From Bathynomus jamesi (lineage: Eukaryota > Arthropoda > Malacostraca > Isopoda > Cirolanidae), in contig JAJOZX010006147.1 of NCBI GenBank assembly GCA_023014485.1, positions 1-64,000 on the forward strand: a stretch of DNA of 64,000 nt, given 5' to 3'. The notes beneath the pieces were generated by a model. That model saw only the letters and a program-made list of their open reading frames with translations. It was not told the origin of the DNA and did no database searches. How positions within the stretch are numbered: the stretch's first letter is position 1; each line of letters begins with the position of its first letter. Below are positions 34,960-46,339 of this stretch, piece after piece. The position numbers and the translations under genes were made by a program.

Positions 34960-35663
34960 CTGAAATTAACTCTCTTTTGAAATTAACTCCCTTTTGAAAT
35001 TAACTCCCTTTTGAAATTAACTCCCTTTTGAAATTAACTCCCTTTTGAAATTAACTCCCTTTTGAAATTAACTCCCTTTTGAAATTAACTCCCTTTTGAA
35101 ATTAACTCCCTTTTGAAATTAACTCCCTTTTGAAATTAACTCCCTTTTGAAATTAACTCCCTTTTGAAATTAACTCCCTTTTGAAATTAACTCCCTTTTG
35201 AAATTAACTCCCTTTTGAAATTAACTCCCTTTTGAAATTAACTCCCTTTTGAAATTAACTCTCTTTTGAAATTAACTCCCTTTTGAAATTAACTCTCTTT
35301 TGAAATTAACTCTCTTTTGAAATTAACTCTCTTTTGAAATTAACTCTCTTTTGAAATTAACTCTCTTTTGAAATTAACTCTCTTTTGAAATTAACTCTCT
35401 TTTGAAATTAACCTCTCTTTGAAATTAACTCTCTTTTGAAATTAACTCTCTTTTGAAATTAACTCTCTCTTGAAATTAACTCTCTTTTGAAATTAACTCT
35501 CTTTTGAAATTAACTCTCTTTTGAAATTAACTCTCTTTTGAAATTAACTCTCTTTTGAAATTAACTCTCTTTTGAAATTAACTCTCTTTTGAAATTAACT
35601 CTCTGTTACAATTAACTCTCTGTTACAATTAACTCTCTGTTACAATTAACTCTCTGTTACACT
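34960..35663. repeat. 17-bp minisatellite, about 41 copies
   Basis: The unit AACTCYCTTTTGAAATT is repeated almost perfectly. The first half mostly has CTCCC, the second CTCTC, and the last four copies read CTCTGTTACAATT. Blocks of variants in series suggest stepwise amplification. Confidence 0.95.
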
Positions 35664-36058
35664 AAGAAAAATGTATCACTAGTGTCTGAAGTGTTCAGTG
35701 TTTCTTGTAAATTCTGACTTAATACTCATTATTAACTGTTAATAATACTGACTTTTCAAGTGTTTATAAATTACTTAAGAAAACAAAATGTACTTAACAA
35801 AATTTTCTATGGGGAAATCCTTAGAGACGTGTCCTGAAGACGTGTCTTGCTGGCCACTTGTTCTTGGATGAAAACTAGGCGTAGAGAACTTGGAGTCGTG
35901 ACACACCGGTCAAGGGTGGATGTTACGAACTAGAAGTCGTGACACGCCGGTCAAATGGTTTTATCCTTATAAATCTTCTTGTATAAATCTTCTTTTATAA
36001 ATCTTCTTTTATAAATCTTCTTTTATAAATCTTCTTTTATAAATCTTCTTCTTATCCT

Positions 36059-36071
36059 GGCAGGGTCGCCA
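36059..36071 (-). other. Primer binding site of the LTR element
   Basis: On the minus strand TGGCGACCCTGCC starts two bases after the LTR end. TGGCGACC is the style of PBS that pairs with an arginine-type tRNA 3' end in some Ty3/gypsy elements; the exact tRNA is an inference. Confidence 0.7.
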
Positions 36072-36073
36072 GC

Positions 36074-37755
36074 TGTTAACCCCCCCCTTTATGGCCCTGA
36101 TTCGGTTCGGATTGACGGGGGTTCTAGTTACGGAGGCAAGCAACGGATATTTCTTCTGTTACTTTTCTTCTATAATTTTCTAATTCTTTCTCTGATACTT
36201 TATAACTTATCGACTTTACTAAGTTCCTCTGACGATAGCCCAACTCGAGGGGGAAAATAAAAAGTTTCTCTTACTGTAAGTTTACTTCTTAAAAATATAC
36301 AGGTACTGCTCTGAATTTACAGGGGTAGAGGTTCGACCTCTTTCGACCATAGCTCAGGCCGGAATCTAAAAATATTAAGGAGGCAAGGGGCCTCTGCCCC
36401 CCCTCCCCGCAGCGATGCTGCTAACCAGGGGAGTCTCTTAACAGTGACCAAAGCAGAGTCTCGTAATGAAGTGTCCTTCATTTTACAAATACATGTATAA
36501 AATATGCCTGAATGTTGGGGGATGGCAGTTGGAGGTTAAGTTTCCCCCCTTTTAAACGCGATCAGGTGTTTGAAAGTTTCCAAATAAAAATTTAAAAAAA
36601 TAAATAAAAATAAAAACTAATCTTTTTTTTTTTTGCCACGTATTCATTTCTGAAGGCGATATTATTTCACGACTGAGTACATTTTTGTTTGGGTTTATTA
36701 CAATTATGATTTCGATTATGGATTACTTCCCATTCGCTTATGATTGTCCCTTACAGGTCTATTAAAGTACATTCTTACATTATATATAAAGTCATTACAT
36801 TCAATTATAGTTTCATTGAAGTACATTACAAGTTATTATTAATTAAAGTATTAGTTAATTACAATTAAACAGTTACTATAGCTTTGTTTTGTTTTTACAG
36901 TGTTTCATATTAATAGACAATTAAGATGTTAGAAATATAATACAAAGTACATGGCACACATGATATAGATTTATATACATATTATTATAATATGTTTAAC
37001 ATGTTATAAATTTGGATCAGAGCGAAAGGGGATGTTTATCTTAGAAACGTTCGGTTCTGCTGATTCGCGAATTTGAGCATTTAACTGCTGTAAGCCTAAT
37101 GAATGCCCTGTGAGGGTGAACGCACTTAAAAGAAAAAAAGAAAAAATACATGTGGACGTATTTTACATGTAAGTAACAGAATAGGTTGTGTGCGTAATAT
37201 AGACGCGAGTAAAATATGGACTGATAGGTTGATAGGTATCAGTAGACAATAGGTAGGAAACAACATAAATAATGAAGTATAGAGAATGAAGTTTTTTTTT
37301 TCTTTTTATTATTATTATCTTATTATTATTATTAAAGAATTTACCATACATTCAATACGGAAGATGTCCAAATACTAAACACGTGATTCAGTGTTCAAGG
37401 TATGGAAAAACGTGAAGAGAATTAAGTTACTTTATGACGTCATAGTTATTGAATTTTGTACGTATAATACAAAGCATTATTAGGAAGATTTACAAGAACG
37501 AATTAGAGGCAAAGAGTTATATGCAATGTGTATGCATAATCTAGGGACGAGGGTGAGATGCAAGACAATCATAATTAATTAATAACTTCTATAACAAATG
37601 AAAATGGATACGACTAAACCATAGGTATGGTAGATCGTGGGGTTTTGACACGATCAAAAATAGGAAGCCACAAGTAAAATTATTATCCAAACTCGCGTTA
37701 AGCGATTTTGGTTCTTATGTAAAAATGAATATTGATTATTGATTTCATTTTTACA
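36074..37755 (-). repeat. 5' LTR
   Basis: 1682 bp, a close copy of 29666-31350, with the same TG...CA ends. After it (37756) a (TA)n tract begins. Confidence 0.9.
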
Positions 37756-37756
37756 C

Positions 37757-37788
<32 letters not shown>

Positions 37789-37812
37789 AATATATAAAAT
37801 AATGTGCGTGTG

Positions 37813-37843
<31 letters not shown>

Positions 37844-38379
37844 ACGCGCACTTTAAAGGATTTTGCTCTTCATAGTTTCGCGAAACAAAAGAACAAACAA
37901 AAAAAGCCTTCGTAGAAAGAAACTTGTTTTTCATTTCCACAGTATGTTACCGTAATAACAAGACCAATTTGTTGTTGTCACTCATGTGTCAGTTAGTGGA
38001 AGGTAATTTGTTTCATCAAGCTGAAATCAACTTTGATTTAAAATTGCGATATTAATTAGTGTTTCAAAGTTATATTTTCAAAACTTAAAAACCAATGAAG
38101 AAGCATGTTTACTGATTTCTATTATTTTTGCTCTTGTCGACGCTCTTTCGGTGTCGTCGCAATATTGGTCAAAACTTATTGCAAAGGTGTTTATAAATCT
38201 TTGATTCGTTACTGTAATTATGAGCTCTAAAATGAAGTCACCGATGCAAACATTATCTATGCAAACATTATCATGTCAAAATGCTAAACTGGGTTAGGTC
38301 TACACACCTACAGACTTTGTTGCACAAAATGTTGCAGAAGGGCTGTGATTTTATTTATTTACTTTTATTTTAATTTATC
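37756..38379. other. (TA)n/(GT)n tract and unassigned sequence
   Basis: TA-rich repeats to about 37800 are followed by (GT)n and (GTGC)n to 37850. The rest is AT-rich with no recognised feature. Confidence 0.6.
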
Positions 38380-38545
38380 GTGTCATGTTTGGCAGTTTAG
38401 CAAAGTTTGAAGTTTTCTTTAGAACTGCCACAAATGTGAGAGGTCGTTCTTTTTTCTTTAAGTTGACGACCAAAATACTCCAAACGCGTTCAATAGGGTT
38501 TGCTCATCAGGACTTCCACGTGCCCAGGAAAAACCTGCAACCCCT
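38380..38545 (-). pseudogene. Tc1-like transposase C-terminal remnant
   Basis: On the minus strand the frame reads ANPIERVWSILVVNLKKK followed by ERPLTFVAVLKKTSN and a stop soon after. NPIERVWSIL is the C-terminal DDE-region signature of Tc1-type transposases (SPDLNPIE...). Only this tail is left. Confidence 0.55.
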
Positions 38546-38654
38546 TTTGGCTTTGACTGAGAACTGCTTTTGGAAGTGCGACATAAACCCAAATCCTCTT
38601 CCAGCAGAGGTGGATTAGCTGCAAGACAACTTACTAGACCAATAATAAGAGAAG

Positions 38655-39242
38655 TAGGGGAGAGTGAGGTAAAACAGAGTACTTAGTGCTAAATTGTTTG
38701 TAATTCCTATATTCCTACCTCAATCTATCAGATTTTTCTGCTTACACAAGCTTTATCTAATCTAGTTTTAATTATTATGGTTGATTGTCTTTTCATTGTT
38801 AATTGTTAGTGTACGAATCTGTTTTTCCCAAAGGAGGGGGACATAGCCATTTTATACCACTAATATGGTAAAGTCGGGCACATGTGTAAAGTTGTGGTTA
38901 AAACAGGCGTTTACAGAAAAAAAATGCTTTGTATATTTTATTTCAAACTAAATTACACTGCAGTGTTAAAAAACATCAATAGACCTATATAAAAGTAACA
39001 AGTCTTATCGTTAATCAGACCAGCAAGCTACTCCAAATTTCACAACAAACTGCATCACAGCACTCCTCCAAAAATTATACATTTTCTACTGCGCACACAA
39101 AAGCGTCTCTATTGCACGAGTTCCACAGCCATATCGACGACAGATGGTTCAGCAATTAATAGCTGCATTCACAACTAGAGAGAAACGCCACCCGAGAAGA
39201 AAAGGCGGGTGCCCTGTTTTAGCCCCCCCCCCCTCTCCCCTA
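38655..39242. mobile_element. 588-bp non-autonomous element with TAGGGGAGAG ends
   Basis: TAGGGGAGAGTGAGGTAAAA at 38655 faces TTTTAGCCCCCCCCCCTCTC then CCCTA, ending 39242. GTTTTA/TAAAAC lies at matching distance on both sides. The interior has no gene. The superfamily is uncertain. Confidence 0.65.
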
Positions 39243-39790
39243 TCAAAAATAGTTGTGTAAGTAGCATTATTAAAACATTCTTTAGTGGATACGAGACAAA
39301 TCTTTCCAGCACTCCAAATCGTTGCCTACATATCAATGAATTTAAACCATTGCTTTTAACTTTGGGAACTTATATACAAGATTCTGAGATACTTCATTAC
39401 TCATTCTCCATGCTCATGTTCCTCAGTTCGACGTGACTTCATTAAATTAAGATTCGCTCGAGAACAGAGGAAATTCTGTTGGGTATCTTGGTCGATGGTT
39501 TATATACTCGTACGTTCTTGTTAATTGGTTAACGAACTTTTGAGATGATTTCATGAACTTTCGATTCAGAAACCCATTATTTTATGTTATTTCGCTTTCA
39601 GTATGGCGATACAAACAGTTTCGTGTTGTCACACGACCACGGATAAACTGAGAGATATGACGAGCATCAGCAGTAAAGGAATTTTCTTCAGGAATTACAA
39701 ATTCATTTGTACAATACATTTTGTTTGTAACGTAAACACAGCCTTGCACATGAAATAGGTCGTCCCAATAATTTTCCTGGTGTTACACAC
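39243..39790. other. Unassigned sequence
   Basis: No repeats or family signatures were recognised. Confidence 0.4.
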
Positions 39791-39905
39791 ACACACGCAC
39801 GCACACACACTCTCTCATATATATATTATATATATATATATATATAATATATATATATATATATGATGTAAACCCACAAGGAAAAAGAAAAATGATTCCA
39901 AGGCC

Positions 39906-39935
39906 TTTCGTGTATTCAGCAGTACACCTCGTCAG
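39906..39935 (-). ncRNA. Hammerhead ribozyme core, left arm
   Basis: On the minus strand CTGACGA, stem II GTGTA ... TACAC and GAAA occur in order. Same family as 25223. Confidence 0.7.
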
Positions 39936-39963
39936 GGAATGAAGGGAGTAGGCGAGGTGTACC

Positions 39964-39992
39964 CTGACGAGGTATACTGCTGAATACCGAAA
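39964..39992 (+). ncRNA. Hammerhead ribozyme core, right arm
   Basis: CTGACGA, GGTAT ... ATACC and GAAA. Compared with the left arm, stem II has changed on both sides (GTGTA/TACAC to GTAT/ATAC), so pairing is kept. Confidence 0.7.
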
Positions 39993-40079
39993 AGCCTTGG
40001 AATCATTTTCTTTTTTCTTTTTCCTTGTGGGTTTACATCATTCATTCATTCATTTCACGTGTTTAATTGTGAAATTCAT

Positions 40080-40111
<32 letters not shown>

Positions 40112-40400
40112 CCTTACCTTACAAAGGTTCCGCGCGATGATTTCTCATTTCGCGAAGGTCAAGCTTGTCGCCCCTCCTCTCGAGTTGGCCTGGTGAAGTA
40201 GTGAGTTGGATTCTTGCGCTCTCCACCTCACATATATATATATATATATATATATTCTATATATATATATATATATATACAGTATATATAGTATATATAT
40301 ATATATATATATATATGAAACTGTATACCTACTTTGGGCCACTCGGTATATAATATATATGTTATATATGTGTGTGTGTGTGTGTGTGTGTAATCATTCA
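40080..40400. repeat. (TA)n and (GT)n tracts
   Basis: TA runs at about 40082-40110, 40231-40255, 40258-40280 and 40295-40316, and GT at 40369-40391. The 120 bases between the first two (CCTTACC...CTCCACCTCA) are unassigned. Confidence 0.9.
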
Positions 40401-41815
40401 GCTAAAAGTAAGTTCAAAGTTTATGTCCACATAAAGGTGTAAAGTCTTTATTTCATTGATATAAACTGCACTGCTGATGTTTAGGAACATCGAAAGCTTT
40501 TAGATCTAAAGATATATTTCTTTACTGTTTTATTTGGGCAAATATGTACAGTCTCTTACTACACTTGGCCATTCCCTTTTCATTCTTCACCTGAGAGTGA
40601 GAATTTCAAAGAAGGCAATTCTGAAATCAATTCATTCCTATTTCATTTGAATAATAAGGAGGTTACATGTTTTATACGAAAATACCCTCGGGTACGCACT
40701 TGCGTCAGTCTCTTTTCACCTTTTCCAAATCTGGAAACGCTTTTCTTGAAGTTGGTATTTCTTATTTATGGGGACCGCAAATTGGATTGGGAATGATATT
40801 GTATGGTAAGTAATCACTATGTACTGCACAGAGAACTAATTAATTCTGGGTATTACAGTTCAGTCTGAGCTTTATCACAATATCTTAAAAGGCATAAAGT
40901 TATGGAAAAACGTTCGCTAACATATATAAAATTTCTGAAAACCATAACAAATTACTGATCAGTAATGACTGGGATTGATTTTTTATATTATATTACTATC
41001 ACCTAAAAGAATAAGGAATAAAAGGAGGATAATGTTTTAGAATTTTTGGAAATTTTATTGTTGTATTGGCGAAGTTTTTAAGTTTAGGGTTTGTTTGATA
41101 ATCTTAACTCGAGTTTATAAATGTATATAAATATATGTAGTTTCCAATTGTATGTCCAGATTTCTATATTACCTCATTCAACACCCATTGACAACAACCA
41201 TCGTATACGTACTTAATTTTATAAATTTTTTCTTACTTTTAACCTACTGTAAATGATCTCTGTTCTACACTGTTAAAGATTTGTCAAATAACTCCATGCT
41301 GTATGCAGTCTGTCAATAAGGCATGAAATTTGCTCGCAATTGGCAGTTCTATGCTATATTACGTATAGAAAATCATTTACTGATTCATTTTTATATCAGT
41401 CCTGTTACATTCCTTTTATGTTCCTTGTACACAGATATATAAAACAATAAATGACTAAGTTTTTTCGGAGGTAATGATTCCGCGAACTTCGAATCCTTCG
41501 GATGTCCCAAATGTTTTAATATTTCGCATGTTTCAAACGATTGAAATGTTTCAGACGTTTCAAGCTTTTTTTCAAACGTTTTTGATAATAGATATGAGAG
41601 AATTAACTGGAGAGAAATAAGTTAATATTTAAAGCAGATAAACTTGTCAATATGAAAATAAAGACTGAAGTATGTGGCACAGTTTCGAGAAAAGTCCCAC
41701 AAATTTGTAACACTAATTTTTGGGGGCTGTTTTGAAATTTTTTATTTTTCGTCAAACGTTTTTCAACATCTATACAATAAGAATAAAAAGCTTTTTGAAA
41801 CCATTAAAACACGTA
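40401..41815. other. AT-rich region without recognised features
   Basis: No terminal repeats, family motifs or convincing frames were seen. A (TTTCAAACG)-like word recurs loosely near 41520-41580. Confidence 0.5.
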
Positions 41816-41819
41816 TACA

Positions 41820-42445
41820 GGGTTAGTCCAAACGTTTTTCCTCGCCGTTGAATCTGATGTACAGAAAACGCTTTATATAAATTAATCACATACACGCTTT
41901 ATATATGAAAGGCCAAGTAGATTATTCTTCACTATGACTGGAAGCTCACGGCTGTTTGCGTCTGAAAGACGGTAAACACACCGTTTAGCAGAACGCAGCT
42001 AAAGTTGCTCCTCAGTATCAGAAGCATTATGGCCGGACTCTTCAATGCGTAAAACATTTTGAACCTTGAACAAAAGTTCGAAACCAGAAATGCCCACAGT
42101 GCTCGTAGTGCCCCCATGGTCATGGGCTACCTTGAAGGAAAAGTTTACAGGTTTGTAGATTGGCCGGCGTGGGCCGATTGATTGACCGGCAAGGTGCGCG
42201 GTCTCTGGATTTGATTCCGGCTGACTTCCTTTCAAAGAAATAATATTGTACGCGACGAAACCTCAGACTCTTCCAGCACTCAAAGACGCTATTGTTGCTG
42301 TAGTGCGAAGCTTGCTAATAGCGCTATGCCAACGAATATGGCAATCATTACGAGTAAGTCTCTCGCTGTGCATTGTGCAATGACTAGATTGGTGGACACG
42401 ATGAGCAGATTTTGCGAAAAGCTTTATTATGCAAAATTTTCAAAA
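41820..42445 (+). pseudogene. Decayed mariner/IS630-like transposase remnant
   Basis: Across frame breaks the plus strand gives QYQKHYGRTLQ, then RSLDLIPADF near 42202-42230 (the third-Asp region, normally SPDLTPxDF) and words like KPQTLPALKDAI. CAGGGTTAGTCCAAACG at 41818 may be an end. Highly degraded. Confidence 0.4.
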
Positions 42446-42495
42446 ATCTTTCTTTTGAACAGAAATTTAAGAATGTTCCATTACTTTTTCCCCGC

Positions 42496-42497
<2 letters not shown>

Positions 42498-42526
<29 letters not shown>

Positions 42527-42749
42527 ACACACACACACACATATAGATATATATATATATATATATATATATATTCGTGCGACAAACAAAGAAGGACAGT
42601 AGTATGCAAGCAATATGGAGAGTGCAAATGCATTGCAACATTGCGTGCAACATGATGGTGTTTTTAACCCCCTCAAACAGATACATAAAAAATTATATAT
42701 ATATATATATATTGTGTGTGTATGATCTCCAAGGGGCAACCTAACCGGG
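42498..42749. repeat. (CA)n/(TA)n and target repeat, left half
   Basis: (CA)n and (TA)n fill 42498-42573. The segment 42580-42749 is the inverse of about 56510-56745 (shared AATGCAATTG/CATTGCAAC words and GATCTCCAAGGGG). This repeat was the insertion target of element D. Confidence 0.75.
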
Positions 42750-42757
42750 CTGCTCAG
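42750..42757. other. 8-bp target site duplication, left of element D
   Basis: CTGCTCAG, identical to 53632-53639. Confidence 0.9.
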
Positions 42758-42958
42758 TAAGGTGGTCCAAAAAATAAAAAAATAAAAAATTTTACCTCCA
42801 CATGGCTGCTCCTGTTCCTATATCTATCAAACATCTCCATGCCAAATTTCAGCTTAATTGAATGATATTTTATGGTCGCTATGAATTTCATTTTACTACT
42901 CATTTTCTAGTTCTTGTTGTTTAGTGGATCAGCCCACCCTGATCGAGCAAGCCGGTGG

Positions 42959-45900
42959 CACTAGCCCTGTTCAAAATCAACTTTTTCTTATTTTCATAGG
43001 TTTCTGTACTTTTTCCCATGCCTTTTGACCTGAAAGGCCGAAATCACAACTATTTTGACCTAGGTTGTAGGGAAGCATTGCCGCATGGAGCTTTAAGTTT
43101 TCTGCCTTGAAATCGGCCAAAAGCACCAGTTCCGGGGTCCTTGAATCATGTTTTGCACTATAACTTTTTATCTAAACAAGATAGAGCAACAAAAATAGGC
43201 ACCAAATTAAAGTGTTTTTAATCCTCTTTCTACTTATCAATTATGATAGTCTTAGAACAAGAAATGGCACATTGGTACATACAAAGATTTCAGAAATATC
43301 ACAAAATTCGTTTTCTCACACTCAAGGCAGACAAGGCCTTATTCATGACACAAATTTTGAGATTAACATTTTGTCACAAGTCTAATCGATCAAGAAGTGA
43401 AAGCATTACATGATGATTAATTTCATAATGACATTTACACAGTCAGTTGTTGAGAGTTTGTTTCTTGAAGCTGTCAAAGCGGCGTCTGTTGAACTCCACA
43501 GCTTGAAGGAGATAGTCCCTTTGCTTGGCATCTGTTGTTATGACATTTGCAAAGTCGCTCATCATCTTGACACCACAACGCTCAGCAATGTCATTCACCG
43601 CTTTCAGATTCTTGACATAGTCCACGCTTTCTGTAGTCCTCATTCTGTGGCCAAGACGTGACAGGTTCCAGAAGCCACTCGGATCCAGTGTTCAGTGTGT
43701 CCAGCAGGAAATGTGATTCTGGGCCAATGAGATCAACCAGGGTGGTCTTAGCTGTGACTCTCTGGAATAGAGGCTTTCCTGTTCTGAAGCTGCCTGGCTT
43801 CTCAGTGGCATGTAACTGGGCAGCAATGTCGTGCTTCAATGTGTCACTCAATCTACTGCTGAACAGGGCAGATGGCACGACTTCCTGCGTCAGGTACCAT
43901 TTGTGGTTTTCCATCTTATTAATACTGCATCAGCAAGCTCTGGGTCAGTTTTTCTTGTACTTCAACATGTCCTGGATTAGACTTAGATCATTCACGGGAG
44001 CATCTGCAGCAGACATTGACATCATCCATACAGGAGTGTAGAACAGCGCAAGGAAGGTGTGAGTCTTTCCAGCTTTGATACAGTGTCTTCGTCGTACTCA
44101 AGTTGATCTGCAAACATCAGCATTTTCATGGAGTACAGGTTTCTGGCCATCCATCTGGCCTGATGAATGGCGCCTGGTCGACTCCAGTGAATACCTCGAG
44201 GAGGCGTTCCTCCAAGAACAATGACTGTCAGTTCAGCCATTTCCCTGTAGTCGGCTCTTGGAAGCCTTTCTGCTGTTAGAATGTCTTGGAGTATTTCTTC
44301 ACTGTTCTTCTTCTTTTCCTTCAGCCATTTGCTGTTGATAGCCAGCATCTTTGGGTTTTCCTTGGACAAGTCCGTCCAAACATCCTTCAATGCTCAAACC
44401 AGGGATTATCTGGCCCCTTCACCTTCCCAAACAGCTTCTCCCAAACTGCTCCTACTAGGATTTCCAGGATGTGATGTCGACAGGCCAGATAAAACATCTT
44501 TTTGTTCAGCATTTTCTCTAGCAGTTTGGCAGCTCCTCTGTGAACTCCACTGTTACTGGATGTAGTGTCAAAAACAAGGGTAGTAACATTATCCGTAAGT
44601 TCCCATGTCTCCAGTAAATCCATTGAAGCCTCAGCCTGAGCTGTGCCAGAAGAATTGTCGATGACAGGTACTCCCAATAACTTTCCTTCAGTGTATGAAG
44701 GTGGACCAGACACTAGCACAGCTAAAGTCTCTGAGGTACTTCCAGGTTCACTGCCCAAGACATCTTTGAGCAACTTTCCATCCCAGTGTAAGGCAGCGTA
44801 CTGTGGGGGTTTTTCACAAAACTTGGACATGTGACTCTGGCTGATATTTTACCTGGACAGCATTCTGTTGCGACGTGTTGTTGAGGTTGAGATGACGAAG
44901 TTATCCAGATCAGCCCCTCCAGCTTTCAAGGTGGCAGAAACCATGGCAGTAACTTGATTGTCTGATAAACCAAGACGATCAGCTGTATTGCAGATGACAT
45001 CACATTCCATGACCTTCCTTGGAAACGTCAAAGTCACACTAGTCACAGTGTCTTGATGGTGAGAACATCCAGGACGAGGCTGATGGTAATCCATGTCCTC
45101 TGTGTTAGCGTCGTTGTCAGTTGAGTCACCCCAGGTAATGTCATCCACATGAACAACTGCCTCTTGTTCTGCTGCAGCTGTAAAATAGTACAACATGTTA
45201 AGACAGTAATTGTTAAGTACATGCTAAATATCGCAATGGAGTAAAACTTAAAACTTTTTGTAACGTTCAAAGTAATTAGTTTACCTTGTTCTTGTCTATG
45301 CTGCAGTCTTTCATTCCTCGCTGCTTGCTGCAGGATCTTGTCTCAAAAATCTTGTCATGACCAGACATATGACCTTTCCTCTCAGTCTTTCGGTCTTCGT
45401 AGAACCTGATATCCTCATCTTTCTTCTCTCTGGATAAAAGTCTGTTGTTCTGTATTTCCTGGATTGCATCTGGAGCTCCTATATCGAACAGGCTGTCTAA
45501 TTCCAGCACAAATGCTCCTCTTTTTCCCCAGGGTTACTTGCTCTTCCTTTGCTTTTCACCAGAGCACGATGTTTCTCATGTAGTTTCATGAAGAGCTTCA
45601 TTGCGTGTACTTGGTCATTGTCTTGATCCTAGCCATCTGCCAGAATGGGATGATAGATTCAACTGTTTCATATGCAAAGTCTTGAACCATGGGCCTCCCT
45701 GCATTTTCCGGTAAATTCTGAAGATTAAGGAAATACTGGAACGCCTGTCTGTTGGTGGGAAGCTGGGAACCACTGATAAATGCTGAAGGTATCCAACCAG
45801 GAAAGTTTCAGTGAGAGATCTGGTAGATGGCCCAGTTGACACCTGCCTGTGGACAGTACGTGGAGGTTCTGAGATATCAACTGTGCGCCCACGGAGCTCC

Positions 45901-46017
45901 CTCAGCTCCTTGCTTAATGCCATTGTGAAGTTGTAACTTGTAGATGGTTTTCTAGATTCTGATTGAGTTTCTGTTGTTTCCTGAAAAATGATAGTATTAT
46001 TATTATTATTATTATTA

Positions 46018-46059
<42 letters not shown>

Positions 46060-46331
46060 TATTTATTAATTTTATGCTCTTTCATTTGATACCTAATTTG
46101 TTGCTCTATTGTTTAGATCAAAAGTTAAAGTGCAAAACATAATTCAAGGGACCCCGGAATTGGCGCTTTGGCCGATTTCAAGGCAGAAAATCTAAAGCTC
46201 CATGCGGCAATGCTTCCCAACATCCTAGGTCAAAATAGTTGTGATTTTCGGCTTTTCAGGTCAAAAAGCATGGGAAAATGTACAGAAACCTATGAAAATA
46301 AGAAAAAGTTGATTTTTGAACAGGCCTAGTG
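42959..46331 (-). mobile_element. Element C: divergent ORF1-type transposon with about 260-bp TIRs
   Basis: CACTAGCCCTGTTCAAAATC at 42959 and GATTTTTGAACAGGCCTAGTG ending 46331 start long inverted repeats that continue, with small differences, for about 260 bp per side (to about 43220 and 46080). Flanking octamers are GCCGGTGG and TACGGTGT (5 of 8 match in register), perhaps an eroded 8-bp duplication. It carries one gene, a divergent relative of ORF1, and an (ATT)n tract at 45993-46070. Confidence 0.8.
43443..45923 (-). pseudogene. ORF1 transposase of element C
   Basis: Reading down the minus strand: N-terminal MALSKELRELRGRTVD (45923), LDSLFDIGAPDAIQEIQN (45500), an acidic stretch (45190), LHWDGKLLKDV (Asp codon about 44780), TLVFDTTSSNSGVHRG (Asp 88 of its frame), YLACRHHILEILVG, ARWMARNLYSMKMLMFADQ (44130) and AVNDIAERCGVKMMSDF (43570). 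Motif order is that of elements A and D, but the sequence is clearly diverged. D, D, CRHH and the E of NDIAER are all kept. Frame breaks or introns separate at least six blocks; some joins (about 45200-45270) look like real introns. It shows the best-preserved catalytic set of the three copies. Confidence 0.75.
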
Positions 46332-46339
46332 TACGGTGT

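Larger units (their letters stand above)
29666..37755 (-). mobile_element. Non-autonomous LTR retrotransposon with a minisatellite interior
   Basis: Two direct repeats (29666-31350 and 36074-37755), bounded TG...CA, flank a 4.7-kb interior. On the minus strand a tRNA-complementary PBS (36059-36071) lies two bases inside the 5' LTR, and a polypurine tract lies at 31351-31366 before the 3' LTR. No gag, protease, RT or integrase frame exists; much of the interior (33225-35663) is tandem repeats. That matches the LARD class of large non-autonomous LTR elements. Both outer flanks are (TA)n, so a TSD cannot be read. Confidence 0.85.
39866..40052. repeat. Palindrome of two hammerhead-bearing Penelope ends
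   Basis: AAACCCACAAGGAAAAAG at 39871 is matched by CTTTTTCCTTGTGGGTTT near 40017-40034. The arms meet at about 39945-39960. Each arm holds one hammerhead core. (TA)n tracts flank the palindrome (39820-39864 and 40082-40110). Confidence 0.8.

Noticed and set aside
42498..42739. Overlapping frames of Tyr/Ile/Cys/Val repeats
   Set aside because: These are translations of TA and CA microsatellites; similar frames occur at every such tract in the window.
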